DNA from: Clostridium sp. Marseille-P299
Lineage (GTDB): Bacteria > Bacillota > Clostridia > Lachnospirales > Lachnospiraceae
Length of the DNA stretch: 64,000 nt
Direction: 5' to 3'
Assembly: GCF_900078195.1 (NCBI RefSeq)
Contig: NZ_FJVE01000007.1
Location: forward strand, 2,108,001-2,172,000
The notes beneath the pieces are model-generated. The model did not search any database, was not told the origin of the DNA, and was given only the letters and a program-made list of their open reading frames with translations. Positions 27,234 to 36,859 of the stretch are shown here, in pieces (position 1 is the stretch's first letter; every line of letters starts with the position of its first letter). A program made the translations under genes and the position numbers.

Positions 27234-28073
27234 TTACCCTTTTACGGCCCCCTGGGTAAGTCCACTATAAATTTGCTTTTGACATAGAATAAAAATTATT
27301 AATGCTGGTATTAAAGTAATGATAACGCCTGCACATATGTAATTGTATTGATTTCCAAGAGGACCAGTAAACTTATATAACGAAGTTGATACCGTTACTA
27401 ATTTAGATTTTGTTTGTAAATATAAATTAGCCATATAATACTCATTATACGTACCGACACCTTTTAAAATCATAACGGTAATAATTGCTGGTTTTAATAA
27501 GGGGAACAAAATTCTTAAAAACACGCCAAAATAACTAGCTCCGTCCATAATTGCAGATTCATCTAAGGAAACCGATATATTCTCAAAAAACTGAAGGAAA
27601 ATATAAATAGAAATTACATCTGTTCCCATCATTAATAAAATGTAGCCAGGCATCGAATCTACTAAATTTAGAACTGTCATAATTCGATAAACGGTTACCT
27701 GTGTTGCGATACCAGGAATTAATGTGGCAAATAGAAATAGGTTTCTTATTAAACCATTCCCCGGAAATTTAAAACGATTTAGAATATACGCTAGCATTGA
27801 ACCTATCATTATGGAGCCAAGCAAAACAAAGAATAAAATAATCGCCGAATTTCGAAATGCAATCCCCATATCCGCCTTTTGAAAAGCGGTGATAAAATTA
27901 TCAAAATAAAGCCAACTTCCCGGCATTTCCATGACATTGGTTTGTTTATATTCGGCTTCTGTTTTAAAAGCTGTAATTACACAGGAAGCCACTGGCCAAA
28001 CTGCTATAAATGAAAAGAATATTAGCGAAGCATATTTAATAAATGTTAAAATGAAATTCAATAGTTTCTTCAT
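27234..28073 (-). CDS. ABC sugar importer permease, MalG/CUT1 type
   Basis: A 279-aa permease with six predicted helices and the EAA loop SAIMDGASYFGVFLRILFPL (about residues 178-197). Its ATG shares the last base of the preceding permease stop (TAATG), so the two are translationally coupled. It works with the MalF-type partner and the lipoprotein upstream to import oligosaccharides, most likely mannan-derived given the epimerase and GH130 downstream. No ATPase gene here. Confidence 0.9.
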   Translation of the reverse strand: MKKLLNFILTFIKYASLIFFSFIAVWPVASCVITAFKTEAEYKQTNVMEMPGSWLYFDNFITAFQKADMGIAFRNSAIILFFVLLGSIMIGSMLAYILNRFKFPGNGLIRNLFLFATLIPGIATQVTVYRIMTVLNLVDSMPGYILLMMGTDVISIYIFLQFFENISVSLDESAIMDGASYFGVFLRILFPLLKPAIITVMILKGVGTYNEYYMANLYLQTKSKLVTVSTSLYKFTGPLGNQYNYICAGVIITLIPALIIFILCQKQIYSGLTQGAVKG

Positions 28074-29053
28074 TAACCATTTACCTCCTTCGCTTGTCTT
28101 TTTTTCTCTAATTTTCTACGTCGTAAATCATTATCCTCATTTTCTTTAAAGACATATTTAAAGAATAATTTTTGTAGAATTGCCGCAAAGGTAATTATCA
28201 CCAATAATACCACTGCCATTGCAGATGCTAAGCCAACCTTTTGGCTTTTATGTGCAATTTCATGCATTTTAACAAAATACGTAGCAGTACCATTGGCACC
28301 AGTGGTAACAACATAGGCGATTTCAAATGCACTTAAGGATCCTGTTATAGATAAAATAACATTTAGGAGAATAATGGTTCTAATACTTGGTAATATTATG
28401 TACTTAAATTGTTGCCATTTATTTGCACCGTCTAAGCTAGCCGCTTCGTATAACTCAGCATCTACGGACATAATAGCACCAAGAAACAGCACCATATTCT
28501 GTCCAAAATACCTCCAAATCGAAGCAGCAACCAAAGATATATTATTAATACTTTGGTTTTTCAACCAGTACGGAAGATTTTCAAGGTCAAATCCAATCCA
28601 CTGCAGTACCGTGTCAAATACAAATCCTCTTGTATAAAAGAATTTAAAAATAAATCCTACTGCAATTCCGTTAATCAAAAAAGGGAAAAACATTGCGCCC
28701 TTAAAAAAGCTACCTCCTTTTGCCTTATAGCTTAAAATTGTTGCTAAATACAAAGATATAAAAAGCTGAATAACTGATCCACCCATGTAATATAAACTTA
28801 GCCAAAGAGCCTTAAAACAATCATCTCTTGTAAAAACAGCTTTGTAATTATCTAAACCAACGAAGGTACGTTCTCCAATGTATTTCATTCTATAAAAACT
28901 AAATTCAAACATTTTAAAAAATGGAAGATATGTAAAAACAAATAGCAATATAAGTGGTATTAACATAAAGGTAACTATAATGGTTGCTTGTTGCCCTTTT
29001 CTACTTTTAAACCATTTTATGATTTGAAAAGACTGCCTTGGCTCCTTATTCAT
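28073..29053 (-). CDS. ABC sugar importer permease, MalF/CUT1 type
   Basis: A 326-aa permease: a basic N-terminus, first helix IIVTFMLIPLILLFVFTYL, EAA loop LYEAASLDGANKWQQFKYI (about residues 203-221) and a long basic C-terminal tail (RRRKLEKKRQ). GGAGG lies before the ATG. It sits 75 bases after the binding-protein gene and is coupled to the MalG-type permease. Confidence 0.9.
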   Translation of the reverse strand: MNKEPRQSFQIIKWFKSRKGQQATIIVTFMLIPLILLFVFTYLPFFKMFEFSFYRMKYIGERTFVGLDNYKAVFTRDDCFKALWLSLYYMGGSVIQLFISLYLATILSYKAKGGSFFKGAMFFPFLINGIAVGFIFKFFYTRGFVFDTVLQWIGFDLENLPYWLKNQSINNISLVAASIWRYFGQNMVLFLGAIMSVDAELYEAASLDGANKWQQFKYIILPSIRTIILLNVILSITGSLSAFEIAYVVTTGANGTATYFVKMHEIAHKSQKVGLASAMAVVLLVIITFAAILQKLFFKYVFKENEDNDLRRRKLEKKRQAKEVNG

Positions 29054-29128
29054 ATAATCCTCCCTTTTTCTAAGTTTAAGCCAAGAAGTTTCCCCTCTTG
29101 GCTCAAACTTATTATAAATACTATGTAA

Positions 29129-30496
29129 TTATTTTTGATCAATACCTAAAGTTGTTTGGGCATCTGACCATTTTTGATTCCACTCTGCCATAATATCGTC
29201 ATAAGACATATCACCATTGGATGCATGTTCAATAATCCCTTGAACTTTTGAATTTCCACCTGCATTAATATTTAATTCAGATTCTGCATTTAATTTGTTT
29301 AAAAAGTCTTCTTCACCTTCTAATGCAGATGCATCGGCAACTAGTTCTATTCCATCAAAAGCAGATAATGTATCCGGATATTTATCACCTTTTGCAATTG
29401 GAATACCACCCTGATCGTAAGAGAAATTAGATTCTTCTGTTAGCCATTTTACATATACCTTAGATGCAATTTGATTATCTTTTGATGCTTTTGCATTGAT
29501 ACCATAGTTATAATCGCCACCAGCAGATGCATATTGTTTACCATTTACTGTGATTGGGAATGGCATATATCCAATATCTGCAGCATTATCGCCTGCTTCT
29601 TGCATTTGTATAATAGCCCAAGAGCCAAGAACCATTGTAGCGATTTGACCATTATTAATCATTCCTTTACAACCTTCCCAGTCGGTTGTAGTATAATCAT
29701 CCTCAATTAAGCCATTTTTAGTTGCATCATACAATACCTTGTATACTTCATATGCGTGTGTACCATCCGAACGATTTGAAAATGGAGCAGCTTCATGTAT
29801 TAGTACTTGATTCATGTAATTTGTATCACCAGTTGCTGATCCACCTAAATATGCATCCCATGCTCCCATTGTCCAACCAGCAGCATAATTTGTATATAAC
29901 GGAATCGCATCTGTACTATCCTTTACTTTTTGAAGTGCAGCAATAAAATCCTCTGGAGTTTTTGGAAGTTCAGTTATACCAGCTGCTTCAAATACCTTTT
30001 TGTTATAAACGATACCTTGAGCATTTCCTGTTGATGGAATTCCATATACCTGTTTTCCATACTCCCAGCCATTTGCAAAGTTATAGATTCCATCTAGAGT
30101 ATTAAAATCTCCATAGGAAACAAAATATTGACTAAGTTCATTTTTATCTACTGCTGGAATCATCATAATATCACCCCAGTTATCGGATGTAAGACGAATC
30201 AATGCGTCGGATGCGTAATCTGTAACACCTTCATATTCCACATTAATATTCGGATATACTTCGTTGAATTTTGTAACATAATCTTTAAACACATTATCTA
30301 CAAGATCCGTTCTGTGAGTTAATACTTTAATTGTTGTTTTAATATCTTTGTAATCTTCACCCAATTTAATTTCATTAATCTTTGGAATACCATCTTTTGT
30401 AGCACCTGTGTTTTTGTCCTTATTGCCACAACCAACTAGAGAAATAACAAGTACAAGAACTAAAGCAAGACTAAATAACTTTTTCATAAATCTCAT
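29129..30496 (-). CDS. Lipoprotein solute-binding protein of mannan-oligosaccharide importer
   Basis: A 455-aa family-1 extracellular binding protein. The signal peptide ends in LVGC with the lipid-bearing cysteine at residue 23, followed by a short Lys/Asp/Gly linker. AGGAGG lies seven bases before the ATG. It is the first gene of the operon, behind a promoter with a repeated TTAAGTTAA element. The substrate (mannobiose-type oligosaccharides) is inferred from the epimerase and GH130 genes downstream. Confidence 0.88.
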   Translation of the reverse strand: MRFMKKLFSLALVLVLVISLVGCGNKDKNTGATKDGIPKINEIKLGEDYKDIKTTIKVLTHRTDLVDNVFKDYVTKFNEVYPNINVEYEGVTDYASDALIRLTSDNWGDIMMIPAVDKNELSQYFVSYGDFNTLDGIYNFANGWEYGKQVYGIPSTGNAQGIVYNKKVFEAAGITELPKTPEDFIAALQKVKDSTDAIPLYTNYAAGWTMGAWDAYLGGSATGDTNYMNQVLIHEAAPFSNRSDGTHAYEVYKVLYDATKNGLIEDDYTTTDWEGCKGMINNGQIATMVLGSWAIIQMQEAGDNAADIGYMPFPITVNGKQYASAGGDYNYGINAKASKDNQIASKVYVKWLTEESNFSYDQGGIPIAKGDKYPDTLSAFDGIELVADASALEGEEDFLNKLNAESELNINAGGNSKVQGIIEHASNGDMSYDDIMAEWNQKWSDAQTTLGIDQK

Positions 30497-30518
30497 CTCT
30501 TATCCTCCTATTTTTCAA

Positions 30519-30557
30519 TTAAGTTAATTTAATTATTTTTAACTTAAATTAATTATA
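30519..30557 (-). promoter_or_regulatory. Promoter and putative operator of the mannan operon
   Basis: A perfect minus-strand -10 TATAAT (30552-30557) with a weak -35 (TGACTA, 16 bases upstream). Immediately downstream, TTAACTTAA and TTAAGTTAA form an inverted repeat (30519-30547). The same words recur just downstream of the -10 of the lacI-family gene at about 33118-33136, suggesting a shared repressor site. The region is very AT-rich, so chance similarity is a real concern. Confidence 0.5.
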
Positions 30558-30788
30558 TAGTATAATTCTAAATTAGTCATTAAACTATCTTGCTAAGAAT
30601 ACCAATATCTTGTCTTTTTTGTATAAATTTAACATTTATTTTTATATAAAGAGAATTTTTTATGCATATCTTCTAGGTCTTTATACTTATATTGTAAATT
30701 CAAATACTGATATTTTAATAGTAACTAATTTTTTAAGTGTTTTTAAGTGATTTATTAGCCTATGTTTATTTGACATTGTAAGTAATTG

Positions 30789-30817
30789 TTGAAATATGTA
30801 TGGTATTAGTGTATACT
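30789..30817 (+). promoter_or_regulatory. Promoter of the AraC-family gene
   Basis: Plus-strand TTGAAA (30789-30794), 17-base spacer, TATACT (30812-30817), about 80 bases before the ATG. The remaining part of the 400-base divergent gap (30558-30788) is AT-rich with nothing else recognised. Confidence 0.6.
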
Positions 30818-30898
30818 GAATAGGAAATTTATTACTTTTTTTTGACACTCATACATCATAACTACTTATCTATCCTAACATAAAAAAAGGAGTAAACT

Positions 30899-31807
30899 AT
30901 GAATTCTCCCAGTGATTTATTTCAAAACTTAATTACAGAAGAGGCTATTTTATTACCAGGCAAACTAAATACATATCAACCTACTTTTTACACAGTATCT
31001 GAGCAAGCTAAAAAAGCTTTTTTTTATATTACATTTTTTAAAAGATGCATGATATCTAACTTAAACTATTATGGGATTAAATCAAATGCAGATTATTGCT
31101 TGCTATACACAGATCAAGGAGAAGGTATTATCAAATACAATGGACAAGATTATACATTACCATCTGGTAGTATACTCTTTATAGATATGAAACTATTAAG
31201 TCATATTCATGCAAAAGAAATGAAGCCTTGGAACTTTTATTTCATCCTACTGAATGGAAATAATATTACTTCGTATTATGAATTATGTACAACTGATGGA
31301 CTTTCTTTGTTACCTATTTCAAATATTTCAAACATACCATTCATTATAAAAAAATTAGAAGGAAGCATAGTTACGAAGTCAATCGAAGATGAAGCCGTTC
31401 ATTCCAAGCTAATTACGGATTTATTGACGGAAATTATAATCGAAAAAAACAATTCACAATATAAAACAGAAATCATACCAAGCTATATCCTAAAAATTAA
31501 AGAATTGTTTGATAATAACTATTCCGAAGTTCATACCCTTGATTCAATCGCAAAAACATTTCATCGTAGCAAGTATAAACTATCAAGAGACTTTACAAAG
31601 TACATGAACATTTCCCCCATAGAATATCTAATCTGTAGAAGAATTGAAAATGCGAAAGAGCTGCTTTGTCAAACAGACGATATGATCCATGATATTGGAA
31701 TTTCCATCGGTATGGAAAATACCAATCATTTCATATCAACATTTAAGAAAAAAACAGGTGTTACTCCCCTTACTTATCGCAATCAGCATCAAAGAAAGAT
31801 TATTTGA
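30899..31807 (+). CDS. AraC-family transcriptional regulator
   Basis: A 302-aa regulator: an N-terminal cupin-like sensing domain (about residues 30-150, with GEGIIKYNGQDYTLPSGSIL) and two C-terminal helix-turn-helix motifs (about 205-298; FHRSKYKLSRDFTKYMNISP and DIGISIGMENTNHFISTFKK, ending GVTPLTYR). Such proteins normally activate adjacent sugar operons. It is divergent from the mannan importer operon, so that is its likely target. AAAGGAG lies ahead of the ATG. Confidence 0.88.
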   Translation: MNSPSDLFQNLITEEAILLPGKLNTYQPTFYTVSEQAKKAFFYITFFKRCMISNLNYYGIKSNADYCLLYTDQGEGIIKYNGQDYTLPSGSILFIDMKLLSHIHAKEMKPWNFYFILLNGNNITSYYELCTTDGLSLLPISNISNIPFIIKKLEGSIVTKSIEDEAVHSKLITDLLTEIIIEKNNSQYKTEIIPSYILKIKELFDNNYSEVHTLDSIAKTFHRSKYKLSRDFTKYMNISPIEYLICRRIENAKELLCQTDDMIHDIGISIGMENTNHFISTFKKKTGVTPLTYRNQHQRKII

Positions 31808-31851
31808 TAATCTAATTTGACCTTAATTTAGTTACTTTGATTTGATAATTA

Positions 31852-31922
31852 AAAAAAGCTTATAAAATCATTACTAAATTCTTAGTTCTATTAACATAGT
31901 AAATGATTTTTATAAGCTTTTT
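31852..31922. terminator. Bidirectional terminator between AraC and LacI genes
   Basis: Long arms beginning AAAAAAGCTTATAAAATCA (31852 on) and ending in TTTTATAAGCTTTTT (to 31922) pair almost throughout, with A-runs on one side and T-runs on the other. It separates the convergent AraC-family and LacI-family genes and can serve both. The rest of the gap up to 32056 holds degenerate AT-rich repeats such as AATTAATTTCATCAA. Confidence 0.85.
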
Positions 31923-32056
31923 ATTTTATCTTTTTCGTAATTCAAGTAGTGATTAAATTGATCAATTAAATTTACTTTTTAACTCAGTCAATTAATTTCA
32001 TCAACTAATTTATTTCATTAATAAATTTGAATAATTAATTCCATCAATCAACTTAC

Positions 32057-33067
32057 TTAATTTAACTTTTTAACACTATCTCTAATTACAATTCTTCCTT
32101 GAACCATTGTAATTCCAGACTTATATTGCTCTTTGTGAAGTTTCTTTCGCATGATATGAATGCTCTTTCTTGCCATTTCTTTCATATCAACCTCGTAAGT
32201 TGTTAATCTTACATCAACATCAGACACAACAGGAATATAATAATTATCGAAGCCCACTACTGAAATATCTTCTGGTACTCTATAACCTTTTTTCACAAGA
32301 ATACGCATCAATTCATATGCCGTACGATCACAATTACAAACAAAAGCGCTAGGTAATTCCTCTGGTAGCTCTATTTTTAGATCTTTAGTAATGGAATCAC
32401 GGTCATCAAGAATCCAGTCTTCTCTTGGCTTTAACCCATGCTCTAATAAGGATTTAGAATAGCCAAAGTAGCGATCTGTAATACTACTTGTAGCCAATAC
32501 GGTTCCAACAAAACCTATGTTTTTATGACCCATGTCAAATAAATAATTTGTCATTATGTATGTTCCATAAAAGCTATCTGAAATTATAAAATCATCATTT
32601 GGACTGTCATAATAAAAGTCGAGATATATCAGCGGTACATCACAATTTTCTTTTAATAAAGTTAAGTACTGCTTATTGATTCTTCCAATCACTATAATTC
32701 CATCTGTTTTCTTTTCTCGTACCATTCTAGAAATTACTAAATTTTTCTCATCCTCTAAACTTAGTACTTCTAACATCGTAAAACAATCTTTTTTTGCTGC
32801 ATGGGTAACAACATTTTGATATAGTTCCCAATAAAAAGATGTGTTTTTCTCTAAGTAAAGTTCAGATACAAGAACTCCTATATTATAGGTATTCGTTTCA
32901 GTTAAGGCTATGGTTGGGCGTTTATAGCCCAACTCATTCGCCAATTCTTTAATTTTATCTCTTAACTCAAGACTTACACCACTTTTTCCAGCCAATGCTT
33001 TTGATACTGTTACTGTACTTACATTTAGCTGTTTTGCAATATCCGCTAATTTAACCGACTTTCCCAT
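32057..33067 (-). CDS. LacI-family transcriptional repressor
   Basis: A 336-aa regulator with an N-terminal LacI helix-turn-helix (KLADIAKQLNVSTVTVSKAL, residues about 6-25), hinge helix, and a periplasmic-binding-like sensor domain ending in the usual TTYEVDMKEMARKSI region. It is the second regulator of the mannan region. Its own promoter carries the same TTAAG/CTTAA words as the importer promoter, so it may repress both itself and the importer operon. Confidence 0.9.
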   Translation of the reverse strand: MGKSVKLADIAKQLNVSTVTVSKALAGKSGVSLELRDKIKELANELGYKRPTIALTETNTYNIGVLVSELYLEKNTSFYWELYQNVVTHAAKKDCFTMLEVLSLEDEKNLVISRMVREKKTDGIIVIGRINKQYLTLLKENCDVPLIYLDFYYDSPNDDFIISDSFYGTYIMTNYLFDMGHKNIGFVGTVLATSSITDRYFGYSKSLLEHGLKPREDWILDDRDSITKDLKIELPEELPSAFVCNCDRTAYELMRILVKKGYRVPEDISVVGFDNYYIPVVSDVDVRLTTYEVDMKEMARKSIHIMRKKLHKEQYKSGITMVQGRIVIRDSVKKLN

Positions 33068-33117
33068 TTATCGTTAACCTCACCTTTCCATTGAAGTAAT
33101 CTGAGTTTTAGATTAAT

Positions 33118-33164
33118 TTAAGCTAATTTAACTTAATTATAATTAAAAACACTTTAAAAGTCAA
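33118..33164 (-). promoter_or_regulatory. Promoter of the lacI-family gene with overlapping TTAAG..CTTAA dyad
   Basis: Minus-strand TTGACT (33159-33164), 17 bases, perfect TATAAT (33136-33141). TTAAG and CTTAA (33118-33122, 33132-33136) lie at the expected start point. A further TTAACTTAAATTAA word is at about 33294-33307. Position suggests autorepression; this is inference. Confidence 0.6.
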
Positions 33165-33323
33165 CTTATTCATTAACGATTATCGTAATTGTTTCTTCGC
33201 TAATTATTCTTAAAATATTCAGCCTCTAACTATTATTAAAACCACTTACTTATCTACTATTTTTAAAATGAATCGTATACTAACTATCATCAAATTAACT
33301 TAAATTAACTTGTACATAAGTTA

Positions 33324-36300
33324 TTATCGAAATAACTCTTCTAGTTCTTCTTTGGTTAAATTATTAATAAAGACTTCCTTGGACGTGATAATTGAATCGG
33401 ATAATTGTTTCTTTCTTTTTTGTAGCTTATATATCTTTTCTTCAATTGAATTTCTAGTTAATAATTTAATCACATGAACGTTATTTTTCTGACCAATACG
33501 GTATACACGATCTGTTGCTTGTTCCTCTACTGCTGGATTCCACCATGGATCATAATGAATAACCGTATCTGCACCAGTTAAATTAAGACCTGTACCACCT
33601 GCTTTTAAGGAAATTAAAAATACCTGTCCTTCTCCTTGGTTAAAGCGTTTTACATAATCATTTCTCTCAGCTATATTAGTAGAGCCCTCAAGATAGAAAT
33701 ACTCAATTTGTTTCTTCTTTAACTCTTCTTCAATAATTTTTAACATCGAAGTAAACTGTGAGAAAATTAAAATACGATGTTCATTAGCGATTGCATCAGC
33801 AACTACTTCCAGTAATAATTCTAATTTTCCACTACCGCCTTTATAGTTATCAATAAAGGTAGCTGGATGACAACAAATCTGACGAAGTCTTGTTAATGCT
33901 GCTAAAATCTTCATACGATTTTGTTCCAAACCACCAGTTAAAATATCAGAGTAAAGATCACTACGAACACTTTCTAAGTAAGTCATATATACTTTCCATT
34001 GTTCATCTGTCATTTCAGTTAAAATCTTCTCTTCAATCTTATCTGGAAGTTCAGATAAAACATCTTTTTTCATTCTTCGTAATACAAAAGGACGAATTCT
34101 ACGATTTAAATTCTCCATTGCCTCCTTATCATCTTTAAGGATAAGTTTTTCAAATCGATTTACGAATTTTGAATGGCTCATAAGATAATTCGGCATTATA
34201 AAATCGAAGATTGACCACAACTCAGATAATGAGTTTTCAATTGGTGTACCTGTTAATGCAAACCTATGCTTAGAATGTATTAACTTAACAGATTGAGCAT
34301 TTTGAGAAGCTGCGTTTTTAATAAATTGAGCTTCATCAATAAATACTGTGTCAAATGATAATTTCTGATAATGTACAATATCTCTTCGAATCAGTGGATA
34401 GGAAGTAATAAATACATCAAAATCATCAACACGCTCAATCATCTCTTGTCTTTCTTGCGGATTTCCAGATACAACTGTAGCACGTAAATTTGGTGCAAAA
34501 TTCTCAATTTCATCTAACCAATTATATACAAGAGAAGTTGGGCAAACAACTAGAAAATGAATCTTTTCATTTTTATCGGCTTTTTCCTTATGCTCATCAA
34601 GGACAGATGCCATATAAGTGATGGACTGAAGAGTCTTTCCTAGACCCATGTCATCTGCTAATATTCCACCCAGACTGCTTTTTGCAAGTGTTCTTAACCA
34701 GCGATAACCAACCAATTGGTAAGGTCTAAGCTCAGCATTAATATTTTTGCTAACTTCAAAAGTATTCCCTTCTGGTGAAAGAATTGAGTCAATGAGCTTA
34801 TGGTATTCCTCATCTGTATTAACGATAAATTCACTATCTTGAAGCGCATCTTGCAAATAAAAGGCACTGCTTTTCGATAATTTAATGCTATCTTCTTCCA
34901 TGTTTTTAGGTAATACATTTAAAGAATCAAGAATATCATTAATTTTTTCAATTCCAGCATCATCTAAATTTATAAAGCTTCCATCTTTTAATCGATAGTA
35001 CTTTTTCTTTAACTGGTAAGAACGGAATAAATTCTTTAGTTCATCCTTTGAAATATCTTCATAATTGATATCTAACTCAAGTAAGTCAATTTCTGAGTTC
35101 ACTTTAATACCAACTGTGAAATTACCAGTGGATCGTATTCCCATATTCTTAAAGGCATCGGAATAATAAAGTTCACACACTTGTGATAATTCATCAATTC
35201 TACCTGTTAAAAATTCAAAAATACTATTATCATTTTTTAGCAAATAAAAACTGCTATGTGCCTCAAAATCTAAATCATCAAATAATTGCATGATCTTATA
35301 TTCTTCTTCTTTTTTACGAATGATAATATAAGAATCCGACTTAGGGTCCTCAAAGCAGTTAAATTCATAATCTCCGTAGCAAAATCTAAGTTCTGCTTTT
35401 ATGCTATTTTTGTATTTGTCAAAGTAAACACGAGCCTTTAAATCTAAATCTAGATATCTACTCTTTAAACTTTCAGGAATTGCTATATCCATTGTATCGT
35501 GAAGTTTTGGGAGTACCTCTTCTAAAAAGCGTTGTTTGTTATCTCCTCGAAATACCAATGCTTTTTTTTCTTTTCCAAGTGTCTTATAAAATGGTACATA
35601 ATTACGTATAAACTTTGGATTTGGTAAATAAATAAAACCATTAAAAAAGAATAATCCACCATCTTCAGAGATTGGTATTACAGGTTCTCTATCTTTATAA
35701 TCTAATAATATGGAATCCTCAAAAATATCCAACTCATATTTTATGTTTGGATTTCCTTGTATAAATTTTGCATCCTCATATTTTTTTTGATAAAGTTCCA
35801 AATTAAAAGAACTCTTACCGATTGTTTTTAATAACTTTACCAGCATATTCTTCGATAACTGCAATTGAGACTTATTAAACAATTTCGTGTTTGTAACTTT
35901 ATCAATTGCTTCTTGTATCTCATATATTTCTAACAAATAATCTAGTAAATTCACGGAAGCTTTATCAAATTCGCTCTCTCCTGCCACGAATTTAAAATCT
36001 TTTCCCAATACGATATTTTCTTTAGTAATATAATCAAGTAAAAATTTCTTTAATGATTGCACTTTATACATGCGATTACTACCTGCATATAACGTCAAAA
36101 ACGCATATCCCGAGTCTGCTCGTAATATTGCAGGAATCGTAATCGTAGCTTCTATATGAAATATTTCCCCTACGGCTTTCGTTTCATCTTGGTTCGCAAA
36201 ATAGTCAAGAACCTGAAATGCCCTTTTTTCCTCTGGACTTTTTGGTTCTTTCATCTGAGATTTCTCTTGGTATTTTAGTAAAAAGAGTAAAGATGCAACT

Positions 36301-36551
36301 ACATGTTTGCATGCCCCTTTTTCTTTTAAATGAGTAGGACAATTACAGGTATAATCAAAATTACCATCTTCTCCTTCTGTTATCACAACATTATAATTGT
36401 AACTTCCTTTCACTATAAACCGGTATTGTTTCGATGATTTAGAAAATGCAGCATTAACAATACGATTTCCCTTATAATACTGTAGCCCTCGTGAAAAAAC
36501 TATATCACTCGCAGCTAAATTCCTAATTCCGGTTCTTGATAAACGTAGCAT
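33324..36551 (-). CDS. SWIM-domain SNF2/RapA-like helicase
   Basis: A 1075-aa DNA-dependent ATPase of the SNF2 superfamily. It has an N-terminal SWIM zinc finger (CNCPTH..GACKHVVA, about residues 70-90), a long beta-rich middle region with bacterial SNF2-associated features, helicase motif I DDMGLGKTLQSI (about 631), motif II DEAQ (about 737), TGTPIENS, and C-terminal motifs FSQFTSM, SLKAGGTGLNLTGADTVIHYD and ATDRVYRIGQ. A start at 36587 is possible, but AAGGAG eight bases before the ATG at 36551 is better. It is a single gene; a role in transcription recycling or repair is assumed from the family. Confidence 0.92.
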   Translation of the reverse strand: MLRLSRTGIRNLAASDIVFSRGLQYYKGNRIVNAAFSKSSKQYRFIVKGSYNYNVVITEGEDGNFDYTCNCPTHLKEKGACKHVVASLLFLLKYQEKSQMKEPKSPEEKRAFQVLDYFANQDETKAVGEIFHIEATITIPAILRADSGYAFLTLYAGSNRMYKVQSLKKFLLDYITKENIVLGKDFKFVAGESEFDKASVNLLDYLLEIYEIQEAIDKVTNTKLFNKSQLQLSKNMLVKLLKTIGKSSFNLELYQKKYEDAKFIQGNPNIKYELDIFEDSILLDYKDREPVIPISEDGGLFFFNGFIYLPNPKFIRNYVPFYKTLGKEKKALVFRGDNKQRFLEEVLPKLHDTMDIAIPESLKSRYLDLDLKARVYFDKYKNSIKAELRFCYGDYEFNCFEDPKSDSYIIIRKKEEEYKIMQLFDDLDFEAHSSFYLLKNDNSIFEFLTGRIDELSQVCELYYSDAFKNMGIRSTGNFTVGIKVNSEIDLLELDINYEDISKDELKNLFRSYQLKKKYYRLKDGSFINLDDAGIEKINDILDSLNVLPKNMEEDSIKLSKSSAFYLQDALQDSEFIVNTDEEYHKLIDSILSPEGNTFEVSKNINAELRPYQLVGYRWLRTLAKSSLGGILADDMGLGKTLQSITYMASVLDEHKEKADKNEKIHFLVVCPTSLVYNWLDEIENFAPNLRATVVSGNPQERQEMIERVDDFDVFITSYPLIRRDIVHYQKLSFDTVFIDEAQFIKNAASQNAQSVKLIHSKHRFALTGTPIENSLSELWSIFDFIMPNYLMSHSKFVNRFEKLILKDDKEAMENLNRRIRPFVLRRMKKDVLSELPDKIEEKILTEMTDEQWKVYMTYLESVRSDLYSDILTGGLEQNRMKILAALTRLRQICCHPATFIDNYKGGSGKLELLLEVVADAIANEHRILIFSQFTSMLKIIEEELKKKQIEYFYLEGSTNIAERNDYVKRFNQGEGQVFLISLKAGGTGLNLTGADTVIHYDPWWNPAVEEQATDRVYRIGQKNNVHVIKLLTRNSIEEKIYKLQKRKKQLSDSIITSKEVFINNLTKEELEELFR

Positions 36552-36859
36552 AGTAAAAGCTCCTTCCAAAGCACACATTTGTATCAAATAAGATTAGCTA
36601 TCATGATATTATACCACAAAATCGATAAATAGTCACAAAATGTGTACATTTATTTAAACTTTTTTCTAAATGCACAAAGATATCTTCAAAGGGAATCAAT
36701 ATTTATTCTTTTTTACGAAGAAAAAAATGGATATTCAATACATAAAAAGGGACTACCACAAAATATAAGTTTTTCCATGTCCAAAACTCTATTTTGCAAC
36801 AGTCCATTATAAAAACATTTCCATCGATAAATCTAAAAATAACTTGTGACACCCTAATT
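36552..36859. other. Gap between carboxypeptidase and helicase genes
   Basis: No convincing gene. A 61-codon reading at 36703-36888 overlaps the carboxypeptidase end and has no ribosome site. The stretch is AT-rich and includes a short A/T hairpin near 36700-36730 (CTTTTTTACGAAGAAAAAAA). I see no clear terminator. Confidence 0.4.
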
